The translations under genes and the position numbers were made by a program. DNA of 64,000 nucleotides from Gamsiella multidivaricata (taxonomy: Eukaryota > Mortierellomycota > Mortierellomycetes > Mortierellales > Mortierellaceae), in contig NW_026251710.1 in NCBI RefSeq assembly GCF_025024155.1, forward strand, positions 806,001-870,000, written 5' to 3'. Below the pieces are notes generated by a model. The model was not told the DNA's origin, made no database searches, and saw only the letters and a program-made list of their open reading frames with translations. Of the stretch, positions 38,801 to 52,219 are shown in pieces (position 1 is the stretch's first letter; each line of letters starts with the position of its first letter).

Positions 38801-41800
38801 GACAAGAACGTTGTCTCCAAGCCCTGGTCGTTTTATCTCAAGTATTTGATCACCGCATTGCAGCACCAGCGTCGTGCCGTAGCTGCCACTGGTATTCTTG
38901 ACAAGTCCTCGATCGACACACTCGATAACCTATTTGCCGAGGTGACTGATATCTGGACCAAGGGCGAGGAGCATGCCGCTAAGATGGCAATCGAACAAGA
39001 ATCGCTTTATAAGCAGCGGGTGAACAAGTACGAAGGCCTTGACGATGATGCGATCGACGAGGCCACATTCAAGGAAATGTTCCCAGACTTTGCGGACGAT
39101 TTCAAGGCCCCGGACGAGAGCATGACCATCCCCGACGACGAACCCAAAGAGGCCGTAGGGGTTCCTGCTGTCGAGGAGAAGACTTTTGATGAGAAGGATG
39201 TGACCATTATCGGTAAGATGCACAAGTCAATATTTGGTGCAGCCGAGCTGGAGAAATGCTCCGGAGCGACTATGACCGCTCAGGAGCGCCGCGCGCGTAT
39301 CTGGGATTGGTACAGTCGTGCGTCTGAGCTGGCAGATGTGAGCGAGTGCTCCTTCGGGCATCAACTCGACGCAGCCTCGCAAGGCGCCCATTTGCTCTCG
39401 AGTGCCTTGATGGAGGACTGGATGATGGGCAAGGACAACAACTACTGGTCCTCGGAACCTACGTACGACTTTTACAAGGACCAGAGGGTCGCGGAGGTTG
39501 TCAGAATCGTGCCCATTTTGCAGAAACTTCGCAACCGCCTCGAGGGTATTCTCTCTGTGTGGTCCGAGCATGCTATCCTTGAATCGCTTATTGAATTCTG
39601 TGACAAGCTGCTTGCCTTCCCCATGGACTCGCCTGTGGCCAAGATCCTGGCCGGTATCGAAGTCCTGCTACTCAAGACCGAGGACTGGCAGATAAACGCC
39701 AGCCGCGAATACTCCGTTCTCGAGAACCAGGAGGAACTCAAGACGCTGATCATCTCGTGGAGACAGCTCGAGTTGACCTGCTGGCCCAAGCTGCTGGAGA
39801 TCCAGGACAAGAACCAGGCCGAGGGTGTCTTTGCGTGGTGGTTCCATTTCTACGGGTCGATCGTCAAGCCCACGCGCGACATGGACCTGGCCTTGGATGA
39901 GGGTCTCGAGATCGATATCCCTGCTCACGTCAAGGGTCTCTTGGGTGTCCTCGACCAGTTTTTGCAGGCATCCACTGTCGGCGACTTCCTGCCGCGCATG
40001 GATCTGCTCAAATCGTTTCATCGCCATCTTCAGGTCCGCGGTGAGCTCACGCTTGCTGAGCGTCAGAGGCGTCAAAAGGAGGGCCGCTTGGATGTTGTGA
40101 CCGGAGCAATCGCTTTGAAGGTTGCAGATGCCATCTGGAATGTTCATCAATACTACTGCCAGTTTATTGAGAATGTTCAGACCTATATTTCTACCTCCAA
40201 GAAACCTATCGAGAAGGAAATGAAGGAGCACGTCAAGATTGCTAGCTGGAAGGACACCAATATTCATGCTCTGAAGGCCAGTGCACTCAAGACCCATCGT
40301 CGCCTCAACAAGTTGCTGCGAAAGTACAGGGATGTCCTCCGAAAGCCCCTTACGGACATCATCACTGCCTATCAGATGGAGACTCCTGTTGTCAATGCTA
40401 ACAAGAAAGGACAAGTCTTTGAGATCGTTCAGCCAAATGTCGAAATTTGGATCACGGACACCACCATGGTGACGGATATTCCTGAATATACACGCAAGGT
40501 GTTTGAGCAGTCGATCACGCCCAGCGCTAGCGAGACGTTGATTAACCTAGCGACCACGTTCACGCGACTGAAGAAGATCACTTCCAAGAACATTGTTCTC
40601 ACAAGTCCCGAGAGTGAGCCATTAGAGGAGCTCTGCGGAGATATTATCCAGCAGATCGAGGACTTCCAGAAGGACACACCCTCCAAGATGACCGAGGAAA
40701 ACAGGAGCCAGCTCAAGAACATGAAAACGATCCGCAAGCGTGCCCTCGTTGATTTGTTGAAGCTGTTGCAACGATTGGGCTTGAACCGCCATCGCATGGT
40801 CCGTCTGGAAGAAGATCTTTTGGGATATGTTTTCCATTTGCCCCCGACTGAGATCCAGGATATTGAGGCCCAGGCCAAGTTGGACGATCGCGTTATTCCT
40901 GCTAGTACACAGGTCGCTCAGCTCTGGAAGAAGTCGGACGACTACTTTTACAGGATTGTTGCGCGCATGATGCAGCTCCGTAGTCTCTCACAGCAGCCGC
41001 CCAAGGATATCACGGTGGTCGAGGCTGAAAAGAGCCGAGGATATACCGAGCATCTCGTTAACCTTGTGATCGAGCAGAGACAGGAGCTGCAGTCGATGAA
41101 GACCTCGATGGATACGATCCGTGGCATGGCTTCCCAGCTCCAGGGAATTTTCGTACTTCCCAAGGACAAGACCGTCTCGCTCAACCTGAGCGGTCCACAG
41201 ATGCTGGTCCAGCAGAAGAAGGCGCTCGACAAGCTGTACGATCTCTTTGCAGACTCGATACTGGTCTTCGAGGCGTCCATGCGCCACTCAACATCGCCCG
41301 TGCGCGGTCAGATGTTGACAATTGTGCAAGGTGCCTTGGCAAGGACCATGTCGCTCAAACATGCGTTGGACAAGATCGTCGATCAATGGTATCTCAACCC
41401 TGTGGTTACCGCAGGTGTGTCTCCGGTCTTGACCAGCTCGACTTTGGAGACCCTTTCCCAGAGTTTGGATGCTGTGCACGAGATCGAGCAGTCTTTGAGC
41501 TCGGTCGTGGAACAGATACCCGAGGCGCACTTCATGATCGCTCCTTTGCTCTGTCAGATCTCCGAATCGTTCCCACACCAGTGGTCGTCCCCTACTACTA
41601 CTGCCGAGATGGCATTGTCGCTTGAGGGTAATAACTCGATCCGTCAGCTCGTCCAGGATATTAACGACGAGATCGATGGATGCGTGACCTTTGTTCTTTT
41701 GAGAGTCCAGGACATTAGCAAAAAGGCTAAGGCTAAGGCCAATGCGGCTGCCACCGCGAACGGTCATGCAGCTGATCTTGACACAGCTGTGGAGGGTGAG

Positions 41801-44800
41801 GAGGATGATGAGAAGGATGAGTATGGCATGCCCGAAAAGTTCATCACGTTCGAGAACAAAAAATTCGCGACCATGCACCGTGCTCTCCATATGGATTCCA
41901 TCATCAAGAAGTCTCGATCTATCAACGAAAAGATCCAGGCCCTCATCCAGCATCAGACCCAGAATCAAGTTTCGCCTCAACAGACCGCAGCAGCCGAAGC
42001 CCTTGTGACAATGCGCCTCCAGGAGCTCTATCCGTTCATTCAGCAGTATCTCTTCTTGGCCCAACATCATTTGTTCCACTTTGTCCAGTTCCACAAGACC
42101 ATCAACAAGCTGACCTATGTGCTTTGCAATACTTTTTCGATCCTCTTCAGCAAGGGCTTCTGTATTCCAGAGATGGAGCAGGAGATGAAGGAAGGCGAAG
42201 AGGAGAGCGGTGTCGCTGGCACGGGTATTGGCGAAGGTGAAGGTGGCAAGGATGTCAGTGATGAGATCGAAGATGAAGAACAGGTCCTTGGTACCCAGAA
42301 TGAGAAGAAGCAGGATGAGGACGACAAGAAAGAGACTCAGGAGGAAGATAAGGGTATTGAGATGGAGAACGACTTTGAAGGCAACCTCGAGGACGTTGAG
42401 CCGTCGTCTGACCAAGAGGACGATGATGATGATGACGATGATGAGGAGAAGGAGGATCCAGATGAGGCCATTGGCGACGTCGACGATGATAATCCCGAGG
42501 CAATCGATGAAAAGATGTGGGGCGACGACGAAGCCGAGGATGCTCGCGATAACGATAAGATGATCGATGAGGACAAGTCGACCGAGCAGAACGAGCAGGA
42601 GAGCGACATGGTTGCCAAGGACGAAGAGGATTCTGGCAAGCAGGACGATAAGAAGAAGAGCAAGAAGGAGGAGAAGAAGGAGAAGGGCAAGGACGATCAG
42701 GAAGCCGAGGCCCAGGAGGGAGGCGATGAAGAGAAGAACGACCAGCAAGCGGAGGAAGACGACGAGGCTGAAGAGGAAGAGTTTGAGGATCATAACGATG
42801 AAGAGTCCGCAGAGCACAAGCCTGATGAGCAGCAGCAGGTAGAGATTCCTGAAGCCGAGACCTTGGACTTACCCGACGACTTGAACCTGGATGGCGACGA
42901 AAAAGAGGGTGATGAAGGTGAAGATGAGGGCCCTGACGAGGAGCCTTTCCAGGATCGGATGGATGTTGAAGATCAGCTATCGAAGGACAAAAAGGAAGAT
43001 GCCGGCGACGAAGAGGAGGAGGACGAACAGGAGGGCCAGGAGACGACCTCGGGTGAGAAGGCGGAAGATGAGGAGATGGAGGGGCCTGAGGATAAGGACG
43101 AAGATGAAGAGATGGCAGATGCTCTTGCTGCTGACGAGGAGAAGGAAGGGGAGGAGAAGGAAGAAGAGGAGGATGACGAGGAGTCTCGTGATGATTCTCG
43201 CCAGCGACCGAACGAACAGGTGCTTTCCAAGATGGAGGAGAACAAGCAGGAAGAGGAAGAAAAGGAAGAGGATGAGGAGGATGTCAAAGCATCCGAACAG
43301 GAGGAGCAGCCCGACCAGAATGCCGAGGCGAAGCAGGAGTTTGGTGTTGAGGGTGAGCAGGGCAAAGCCAACTCGAGCGAAACTCCCAAGGCCGAAGCCG
43401 ATAGCCAACGTTCGATGGAGAGCGCGCCAACGTCTTCAAAGCCGGATCCTACGATGGAGGAGCAGCAGGAGCAACAAAACAGGCCCCAGGAGCTTGGCGA
43501 TGATTCGCAAAAGGAAAGTCGCCCTTCGAATGAGGAGGATAAGGAGAAGCCCAGGAAGCGCGAGACCAATCCTCATCGTTCCCTGGCCGAGGCACTGAAG
43601 AACTGGAAGCAGAAGCTGCAGGACCTTGCTGACCCTGAGGAGGAGGAGGAGGAGGAGGAAGAAGCGGAGGAAAAGACAAAGGAGGACGAGGAGGCGAAGG
43701 AGGGCGAGGAGATGGAGGTGGATGAGAACCAGGCCTTTGAGTACCTTCAGAACGACGATGAAGCTCACGATATGGAGACGATGGGTAACGCCAATGAGCA
43801 GCAGATGCAGGATCGTAACAAGGACCTCGCTGCCATTGACGAGGAGCAGATAAAGGAGGATGAGAAGGACGATCAGGTTGCCGATATGGATGTTGATCCT
43901 CAGGATGAGGATGTTGACATGGATCAGGGACCCCAGGATCAGAAGCCACAGCTTGATGAGGATGCTATGGAGCAGGCCAAGCCCGAGAACGCTGCCGGCG
44001 CATTCTTCTCGCAGAAGATGGACAAGAAGACGAAGGACCAGGAGGATGCTGAAGAGGACGAGGAGCAGAAGAGGCGCGAGGCCGATAGTGCCGCTACCGC
44101 GCACGAGCCACTCAAACCCGAAGAGATCGAGGAACTCCGTCAGCAGCTCGAGGTATCCCTCGGCAGCTGGAGAACGAGCGGACGGGATCCCAAGGAAGCT
44201 CAAGCACTTTGGCAAAAGTACGATAATTTAACCCAGGACCTCGCTCTCGGTCTTTGCGAGCAGCTGCGTCTGATCCTAGAGCCGACTCAGGCAACCAAGT
44301 TAAAGGGCGACTACCGCACCGGAAAACGACTGAACATGAAAAAGATCATCCCTTACATCGCGTCTCAGTTCAAGAAGGACAAGATCTGGCTCCGTCGCAC
44401 GAAGCCCTCGAAGCGCCAGTACCAGGTCATGATTGCGATCGATGATTCGACTTCGATGTCCGAGTCGCACTCTGTTCAGCTCGCCTACGAGTCCCTGGCG
44501 CTGATCTCCAAGGCCCTCTCCCAGCTCGAAGTCGGAGAGATCGGCATTATGAGCTTTGGCGAGCGCGTCGATCTGCTCCATCCGTTCGACCAGCCTTTCA
44601 CAGGCGAGGCCGGCGCCAAGGTCCTGCAGCGGTTCGGATTCGACCAGTCCAAGACCAAGGTCAAGGAGATGATGGAAGCTTCGATTGCTCTGCTCCAGCA
44701 TGCAAAGATGAATCAATCCGGCGCCGCACGATCCCAGGAGCTGTGGCAGCTGCAGATTATTATCTCCGATGGTATCTGTGAGAGTCATGAGACCCTCAAG

Positions 44801-45055
44801 GCGCTGGTGCGGCAGGCGGCGGAGCAGCAGATCATGCTGATCTTTATTATTCTGGATAACAAGCCCGAGAAAGAGTCAATCATGAAGATGACGACCGCCA
44901 GCTTTACGAGCGTGAACGGGATGCCGAAGCTGTCGTTAAATCCGTACCTGGAGACCTTCCCATTCGATTACTATGTCGTGTTGCAGAATATCAATAGCCT
45001 GCCCGAGACCCTTGCGGACGCACTTCGTCAGTACTTTAGCTTTGTGGCCTCCTAA
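27429..45055 (+). CDS. MDN1: Midasin (Rea1/Mdn1), dynein-like AAA ATPase of 60S ribosome assembly
   Basis: Eleven exons (27429-27859, 27962-28049, 28143-28417, 28543-28880, 28977-35743, 35859-36200, 36299-36784, 36879-37182, 37281-37494, 37596-37740, 37832-45055) give 5,537 residues, between yeast (4,910) and human (about 5,600). Six AAA modules each have a Walker A: GVTGAGKT (357), GETGTGKT (707), GPTSAGKT (1136), GETGCGKT (1426), GSPGVGKT (1829), GPASSGKT (2143). Walker B is LLDEINL, VLDELNL or LLDEISL in AAA2-5, but LLIEDIDL in AAA1 and LLIDNANL in AAA6. A long linker follows, then an Asp/Glu-rich stretch (about 4580-5190) and a C-terminal MIDAS domain with DDSTS (D5334, S5336, S5338). Midasin pulls Rsa4 and Ytm1 off pre-60S particles using the MIDAS domain. 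All junctions are phase-consistent. Confidence 0.97.
35825..35856 (+). repeat. T32 tract at a midasin 3' splice site
   Basis: Thirty-two T lie directly before the AG acceptor of intron 5, forming an extreme, uninterrupted polypyrimidine tract. Confidence 0.9.
42180..43990 (+). other. Asp/Glu-rich low-complexity segment of midasin
   Basis: About 600 codons, dominated by GAG, GAA, GAT and GAC with Lys and Gln. This produces long, purely compositional open frames in other frames and on the other strand. A D/E-rich linker before the MIDAS domain is a conserved property of midasins. Arg/Lys patches such as RKRETNPHR and KKSKKEEKKEK could act in nuclear import. Confidence 0.9.
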
Positions 45056-45088
45056 GGGAGAAGAGAAAGACGTAGACATTTTGCCCAT

Positions 45089-45094
45089 AATAAA
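45089..45094 (+). terminator. Poly(A) signal AATAAA, midasin
   Basis: AATAAA 34 nt after the stop codon. It leaves only about 190 nt before the start codon of the next gene. Confidence 0.55.
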
Positions 45095-45283
45095 CCTAAT
45101 AGAATTGGTAGTTGTACAAATGAACAGTGGGATGACAGCTCGCGAAGCACGACGTAGCAGACTTTACTTCGATTCGTTCGATTCCTTTGCACTCATTCAA
45201 ATCCTCATCACCAACCGCCTCGAAGCAAGTGCAGCCAAGGACCTCCTTTGCAAATCAACTTTCCCTCGGTTGCAATTTCCACC

Positions 45284-48200
45284 ATGCTGCCATGGCGTCC
45301 TCTCGGGATGCTGGTCTTTGGCTTGAGTGTCATATTCCTGTTTATCCGCCTGCACGGGGACGGATACGATTTCCCAGTTGAAGTGGTCGAGTGCGAAGAC
45401 AAGCTCGAGTTCATGAAAACACCCGACCGAACGTTTGTTGAGCTCTCCGGCGTGTATCATGACCACTTCCGGGACTCTCACATCAACCGGGATCACACCC
45501 CAACAGGAGATGACCATACCGGCATTGACGGCGATGATAAATCAAAAGAACATGGACAAAAGTTCATGGGTGGTTGGAATCCACACTGGCATCTAGGCAA
45601 GAAAAAGACGGCAAAGAGTGAAGACGACATGGATATCCTTCAGGGCAATAGCAGGGATGACGAGCAATGGATCTGGATGACCAATATTTGGCATGCAGAC
45701 AGCGAATGTGGTCCAGGTATGCCAAGGAAATACCGTGTGTCCGTGGGGGATGTCGCTCAATTGCTTGCCAGGGGACATGTTTACTTATCCGGTATTATCG
45801 GGATTATTTTATAGGACACTTGCGACAGTACAGACGAAGATTGGATCATGTACTCGCAAGCGACAACTCATCGAGTAAGTCATCAAAGATCTTCAAGGAC
45901 GACGATGCATTAAAGAAGGCAAAAAGGTCCTCTCCAGACCCTGGACTTATGAAGCATTCTTCGTGTATGATACGATAGCATGGGAGTTGATGTATACACA
46001 CAAGTTTCCAGGACCTATTACTCACTCGTCGCTTTCGAAGCGCATCATCCCAGAGACTAATTCGGATGTGGAGCCGCAGGAAACTCGTGAACAGAGAGGA
46101 AAGGAGGCGATTCGATTGGCGGTTGTCTATAAGATCGTTCGAGACGAACATGTTGCATACCACAGCCGTGTATATCATTTTGGTATCTATGAAAGCAGTA
46201 CCGATCTGAAAGGTGTGTGTACACAATCTGAGAAGAGTATTCGGAAAGCTGCTTCAAATGGGCGTCTCATCCTAACTGACACCGTTCTTTAGAGTGTGAA
46301 TCGACGTCGACAGAGACCTGCCATACATACGCGCCGTTTGTGAGCTTTGATTTTGTCCTTCCAGGATCGACGCCGATCAAAGACTTCACTCTCGAGCACG
46401 ACACAATTCTCTACTCAAGGTACATATGGCACGCTACTTGAGCTGCCCTGGATGTGAAACTTGCCTTGCTAACGAAATCAAACTTTCCTTCTTGCTAGGA
46501 TGAGTGATACAGCTGCTTTCCGAACCTTGAAGCTGCCGCCACTTAAGCCTGGTGCCACCTCGCCAGATCGTCCGTACGCCCTGCCATATGGCCTGTCTGG
46601 ACCCTCTTTAAGTAAGGACAACGAAGTGCAAGGGAGTTTGTTTGGATTGTTTTCTTCTTTTTTCGACATTCGGTTTAACCTACTGGGATCGTTCGCATTA
46701 TGATATAGGTTGCAGGGAGAAAAAGAGTGTGCCGTATCGCATGAGTTATCTGGCGAAGGTCCCGTCCAACACTGAAAGGTAAGCGCGATTCCTTTTTTTT
46801 TTTTTTTTGTATTGTATTGAATTGTATTTATTACCAGTTTTCATGGTGAATATTCCATATGCCCTGGAGCGACTGCGAAGAGACTCCATGGTTTCTATGG
46901 ATAGACAAAAAAACCCCCCGACACAGGATATTTTGATCCCCATATCGGAAAAAAGAAAATAAAGTCGATGCGGTGCCAATTGACAGAACACTTTTTTTTT
47001 TTTTTTCCCCACTGCGCGTCTTTTTTCCTTTTTTTTTTTCTGCCATGTAACGAACGACAATATTTGGACAAATCCTTGATAACCGACAGCGACGATTTCC
47101 ATGTCATGATGGGCCAAGTGCAGGAGTACGCTAATAAATGGGAGTATCAGCTTTCCATCGCAACTGAGGCCACAGAGGTCGTTACGGGGAACAAGAAGTG
47201 GCTAACGGATCAGCAGTGGCCGGTAATTTACATTTCTACCTATGATTATGTCTTGAGAAACAATCAGGGATTGTGAGATGACCCTAACACGAGTTCCCAT
47301 GCTTATCGCACGATAGACGCGTCAATACCAATCGTTGGTCCAGGAGAACGACATGATCAACGACGAGCCTCAGGTATATGGTGTCTCTGTCCAGAAGCCC
47401 TACTTAAGTAAGGACTATATTCATCGAGCTCATTAGCAATCGAAATCGATTGAAGTGCCAAAAAAAGACCTAATTGACTAACTGCTTCTCATCCTGAACA
47501 GTTAGATCTGCAGACGGAACCTCGATCCACTTACCCATCAAGGATGCCATCATAAGCCTGGAAACCCGCGACCACTCTAATCTGGAAAATGTGCTCAAAA
47601 ACATGAACTCGTTGGACTCGGAAAGCACCCAGCATGTAATCGAACTTGTTAGTCACCACAAGTACGACCGCACCGCCCGCTTTCAGCGTCAGCGTCCACA
47701 AAAGCGAAAGATGGGAGCGGAGCACTACCTGATTCCAAGCTCGAACTTCAAGGAGCAATGGACGGAGAGCCATATCGCTGCTGGGTCCTTGGACACGATC
47801 GATACTGACAAGGGAACGGTCAACGACGCGACGGATGTCATGGTTCTGAGAACAACGGTAAGGAGGAATGAACTTTATCCTACCGGAATAAAGAATGCGT
47901 ACAAAAGTTGGATTCTGATCATGAAGTTATCATTACTCTCCGTATTTATTAGCGCAATGGAATCTTAATCTTGAAAAGAGATAGGGGAGCTCTCGGATTT
48001 GGCCATTGGCGACTCTCTATGATTATGAACGATGAATATTACAATCCTGCCCTTGGAAATATGGTCAGGAGGGTACGTACCATCGAAAGAAAGGATCGAA
48101 AGATGCAGCTCCTTTGACTCAATCCAAAACATTGTTTAAAATATTGCACTATCATATCCTTAGGAGGTGCTAGCAATGAAGATTGTTAGTGTTGCCGTAC

Positions 48201-48762
48201 CTGCCCACAAAGAGATAAAAGATGACGCGATGGGTGTTTACAATGACGGCGACGTCTCTTCGTCACCCGGCTTCCAGGTCACGAGTGAAGGGCCCCGTCC
48301 AATTGTAACAGCTACAGCTGCCAAGGAGAAGGGTCCAGGCATCTCAGAGACGCGCATTCACAACATTCTCTGTAAGTTCATTGGTCACCTTTTGTCGAGA
48401 TAGCCTCTGGCCTCTCTGTCCTGCATGTACCCTCCACATGTTCAGTTTCCGCTAATGCTGTACGAGTTCCCGTTCATTTCTAGTAATGGTATACGGTGAT
48501 GGAAAGGTTCGCGGATACGACTTGAACCAGGCCACCGAATCCTCTTCGTTCGTTCTGTTCCTGACAGAAAAGTACCCTGTTGTCATCGGTATGAAGAGAT
48601 GTTCAAGATGCAAACTATTACGAGAGTTTGCTTCTGTGTGTGAGCGATATGCAGGTGATTTCGGAAATGAACAATGGCCCTAACCCATCTCATGCATCCT
48701 CTTTGTTTTCTATAGGCATGTTAGCGGTCGTGGTTGCGTTTGTTATTAATGAAGCCCGTTGA
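45284..48762 (+). CDS. Unrecognised 718-residue protein with an N- and a C-terminal membrane segment
   Basis: Thirteen exons: 45284-45716, 45815-45874, 45919-46212, 46293-46419, 46499-46611, 46709-46778, 47090-47222, 47317-47407, 47502-47857, 47953-48072, 48164-48371, 48484-48588, 48716-48762. All are in phase, though the 44-nt second intron is unusually short and its acceptor could be 3 nt earlier. The start sits in a good context (CCACCATGC). Residues about 8-22 (LGMLVFGLSVIFLFI) form a signal anchor and about 697-713 (VVIGMLAVVVAFVI) a last helix, leaving about 670 mostly hydrophilic residues on one side, probably the ER or vacuolar lumen. Recognisable landmarks: GGWNPHWHLG, WIWMTNIWHADSECG, HTYAPFVSFDFVLPG, ALGFGHWRLSMIMNDEYYNP. 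I know no family with these. The gene lies only 229 nt behind midasin. Confidence 0.75.
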
Positions 48763-48856
48763 AGGCGCGTGCACGCCTGCAGCAGAGGTACAACCAAAGA
48801 GACATATCGTAGAAGGCCCGAGTAGCTATTCTACCCAGCGCTGGGGTCAATAGATC

Positions 48857-48862
48857 AATAAA
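48857..48862 (+). terminator. Poly(A) signal AATAAA, 718-residue protein gene
   Basis: AATAAA 95 nt after the stop codon. Confidence 0.55.
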
Positions 48863-51800
48863 ATGTTTCTCATCTCCCCTTCCCTCCTTGCGCGCGCATG
48901 CCCCCCTGTTGATCGACTCAACTTAGTTTCAAGGGTGTTGTGCACGGAACCCCCAGCGGAATGTAAAAATAGTAGCGCACCGGTCCAGGGGTGACCTGGT
49001 ACGTGCGGGGGGAGAGGGGGCGAGGTACAGCCAGACTTTGACCATGGTAGCACAGCCCCCTGAATTCCTTTCTGTTTGAGGGTCCTGTCCCCCAAAACGA
49101 CGTGGGTCCGCGGTGAGTTTTTCCTTTTGGCCATGAGCCGCACGCCAAAACCTTGGAGATTGTTGCATTTGTGTATTCTGGAATGGATCTAGGGCACAAA
49201 TTTTCAAACAAGGAGCAATGGCGCAGAAATAGGAGGTGTGAACATTTTTTTGTATTGCTTTGATGTACCTTGCATGTCTGTGGGTTGGTGCAGCTGCTCG
49301 CTAGGCTCCCTGAGCAAAAGCCCGCTTCTTTTTATTCATATCAGAGTCAATGAAGTCTGTGGGTGGACATGGCCCGTCCGAGAAAAGACAATTAGATTGA
49401 GTTATTCCTCCTCCTCATTCTACTGTATATCATATCTGTTTTGCAATAGCACTGCGGACTGGAGTCTTCCACGTGGAGCAAAGAAAAGAAAGCTGATTGT
49501 TTTGGTACTCGGTGTCCGAAGGCGCAAGAGGATCATTTAGCGCGATTGAATAACAGTTTTTTGGGCGTAACTAGTATTACAAAAGCCTTCTGTCAATTGA
49601 TAACGCAATAACATAAGGAGGACAATGGAAGAGATGATGCAGCCAACGGGATGTGGAAATGGAGACCATTCTTTGTGATCCTTGCAACGCATGCAACCTC
49701 AAACGAACGGCAAACAGCAAGTGGGCGTTCGACTATGTAGAGATGAAGTCTATTTGCCATGCAGCAAAGCCCAGACCATGTCAGAGCGGACCGACAATGC
49801 AACATCTTCATTCATCTCCGTCGAGATAGCTTCTTTTTTGGACATGTTAGCATAGGCACACAGACAAGAGGACAAGACAGGAAAAATAAATCATGCGTAG
49901 ATGGTACCAAAAGTCGGTCAAAGCTCTGCTTTGTCTATCTGCTCAATGAAAGGGTAAGCACTGTTGTCTGCCTACCCCTGCTCCTCTCTTTTTTTTTTTT
50001 TTTTACACACGTTGCACAAGACAGGCCCTCAAAATCCACACGCAAGTCAGTGCATGCAAAAATAAGGACTCAATTGGCCATTTTGTGCTGATATCAAACG
50101 GGCTACGACAATCGCAAAGCGAGAATCTCAGCAGGAAAAAAGTCCATCCAGCACACGTCGCCATTATCCAATTGCCCATGGAGGATATACTTCAATTCAG
50201 TTCTTGAAGAATAGAGTAACGTCGGTCTGATATCACTCCCTAAGAGGAAGCGGGTTGAGCCCGCATCATGTGTACACATTCACGCACAAGGCATACACTA
50301 CACATGGCCTACGCACATAGTCTACTCTTGCACGTTTGATAGCCACAAAAAATTCTGGATCAGGATATTGTCCATAGTCTATAGCCGATTCAACGTCAAG
50401 CACCATGCATAACTCTGCCCTTGTTTGCTTTTTTATCTATGTAGTCTAGCACGTTAGTCTATGCTGTTCACAGAAGATAAAAGTAATTCCTGCATTGGAT
50501 GCATTTTTGGGTTCACAACGGCTTTCAACTGAACTTCTTTTTTTTTTTTTTTTTCAAAGAAACGGGGCAGCGCCCTGAATGATAGGCAAACACGAGAGAC
50601 GGGCCTAGAAAGCATAAGCCCTTTGAAGAAGAACGCTAGAAATGGATAATGAACCTGCTTCGATGAGAATAGTTCTTTCCGCTAGGTTTAACATTGTTAT
50701 TTTCTATCCTTCTTGTTGGTGGTTTTGTGCATAACAGCTGAGCTCCAGATGAAGCAGAGCGCGTTTCCCTCTTGGAAGCAGCACTTAGAAAGGGGTAGAC
50801 AGCAAACGATGTTGCAGTTCCCATGAAAAAATTCTTTTATATCGCCTGAAAAATAGGGGTAAATGAGTGGCTCGACCAACGAAAGAAAGTGACAGAGCGT
50901 GGAGATGCCTATGAACCGTTTACTAGATACTTCTTACCCACTTCGGACGCAATTGTCCGTTCAAAGGGTTTCCATCAATCGCGCCCTGCATCGCGCTTCA
51001 TGAAGATGCGGACGAAATACCCACAGTTTACATAGAAAGAGAAGTCGCGAGGAAATACAAAAAAAAAAAAAAATTAACGAAACTGCGACATATACCTTTT
51101 CTATGAATTTTGCGGCTGGACCTAGACCCATCGTCAATGCTACTGAGGGGATTTTTTTTCTGCATTTGTTCGTGTACTGCAGAGGTTGGCTCTTGCCGGC
51201 CGAAACTGTCTGCTTATCGCGTCCAGTCGTCGACACACCCACAAACTCACACACATGTGCCCGGAAAATAACGTTCCACAAATATCGCTCTTATGTTTTC
51301 TTTTTTGTTCGTGTCAAGAGGGTGATATGAAAAGAAAGGCTGAGGGCGGGTTGAGCTGCTCTGCAGATTGGTCCATTCGCGGGATGGGGCTGGTTCAAAA
51401 CGAAAGAAAAAAAAGCAATATTACCAAAACAGGAAAGATGCGAAAATCCACTGCTGCATACACGCACTCATGCTGACCGGCGCTTAATGTTTTTTTTTTC
51501 TTTCGGTGCAGCTGCAACCAACAGCAGCAGAAGCAACAGCGACAGTGAAGATATGGTGATGTGATATCTGCGCTTCTAAAACCAGGTATGGTGCCGATGC
51601 TTTCGTGCTGTCCGTGTCTGCGTCTTCTTTCCTTGCTTTCCTAATGATGACGCCGGTGGTTGGCGTGTTAGCGGAAAAGGATGTTCTTATGGCAAGGAAC
51701 CAATGGGCAAGCGAACGGACAATGTTCAAATAGACTGGGCTAGCGGAAATGACCTTGGGATGCGATGGACAGGTAGAATGCACTGGTTAGTAGTGATGAG

Positions 51801-52158
51801 TGTAGCATCGGTAGTCTACGGCTCTGTCTTCACTTACACTCCCTAATCTCCAAAGGAACAGAGGATACTACATTTCGGTAAGAAGGGTTGTTGTTGCCGC
51901 CGTACACATTGGGTTGACCCTTGCCGGTTGTTCAGCTCTTGCAAACTAGGGCTGTCGAGCACATCATTAGTTCCGCTACGATAGGTTGTCGGGGCTAAGG
52001 GCTCCCTGAGACCGGTTGAGCTGCGCGTCCGAAGAAGACATAGCTTTTACAACGCGTACGCACGAGCGAACGAATGAATAAACGACGAAGAAGGCCAACT
52101 AGTTCTATTTGTACTTTCTCCCCTACCCCTCTTCCCCTCTTCCCCTTTGTTTATAATA

Positions 52159-52219
52159 CTATTTCACAATTTCACAATTTCACTATTTCACTATTTCACT
52201 ATTTCACTATTTCACTATT
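52159..52219 (+). repeat. 8-bp tandem repeat (ACTATTTC)n
   Basis: About seven and a half copies of an 8-bp unit. The first copies read CAATTTCA and the later ones CTATTTCA, in pyrimidine-rich sequence without a gene. Confidence 0.85.

Noticed and set aside
41288..42817. 509-codon minus-strand frame opposite midasin, apparently membrane-like
   Set aside because: Antisense of acidic/Lys-rich coding sequence, which gives Leu/Ile/Val/Phe-rich translation. No start context or conservation argument.
42200..44300. Long Arg/Lys-, Ser- or Leu-rich open frames on both strands inside the midasin acidic region
   Set aside because: They are compositional shadows of GAG/GAA/GAT-rich codons in the real frame and have no domains.
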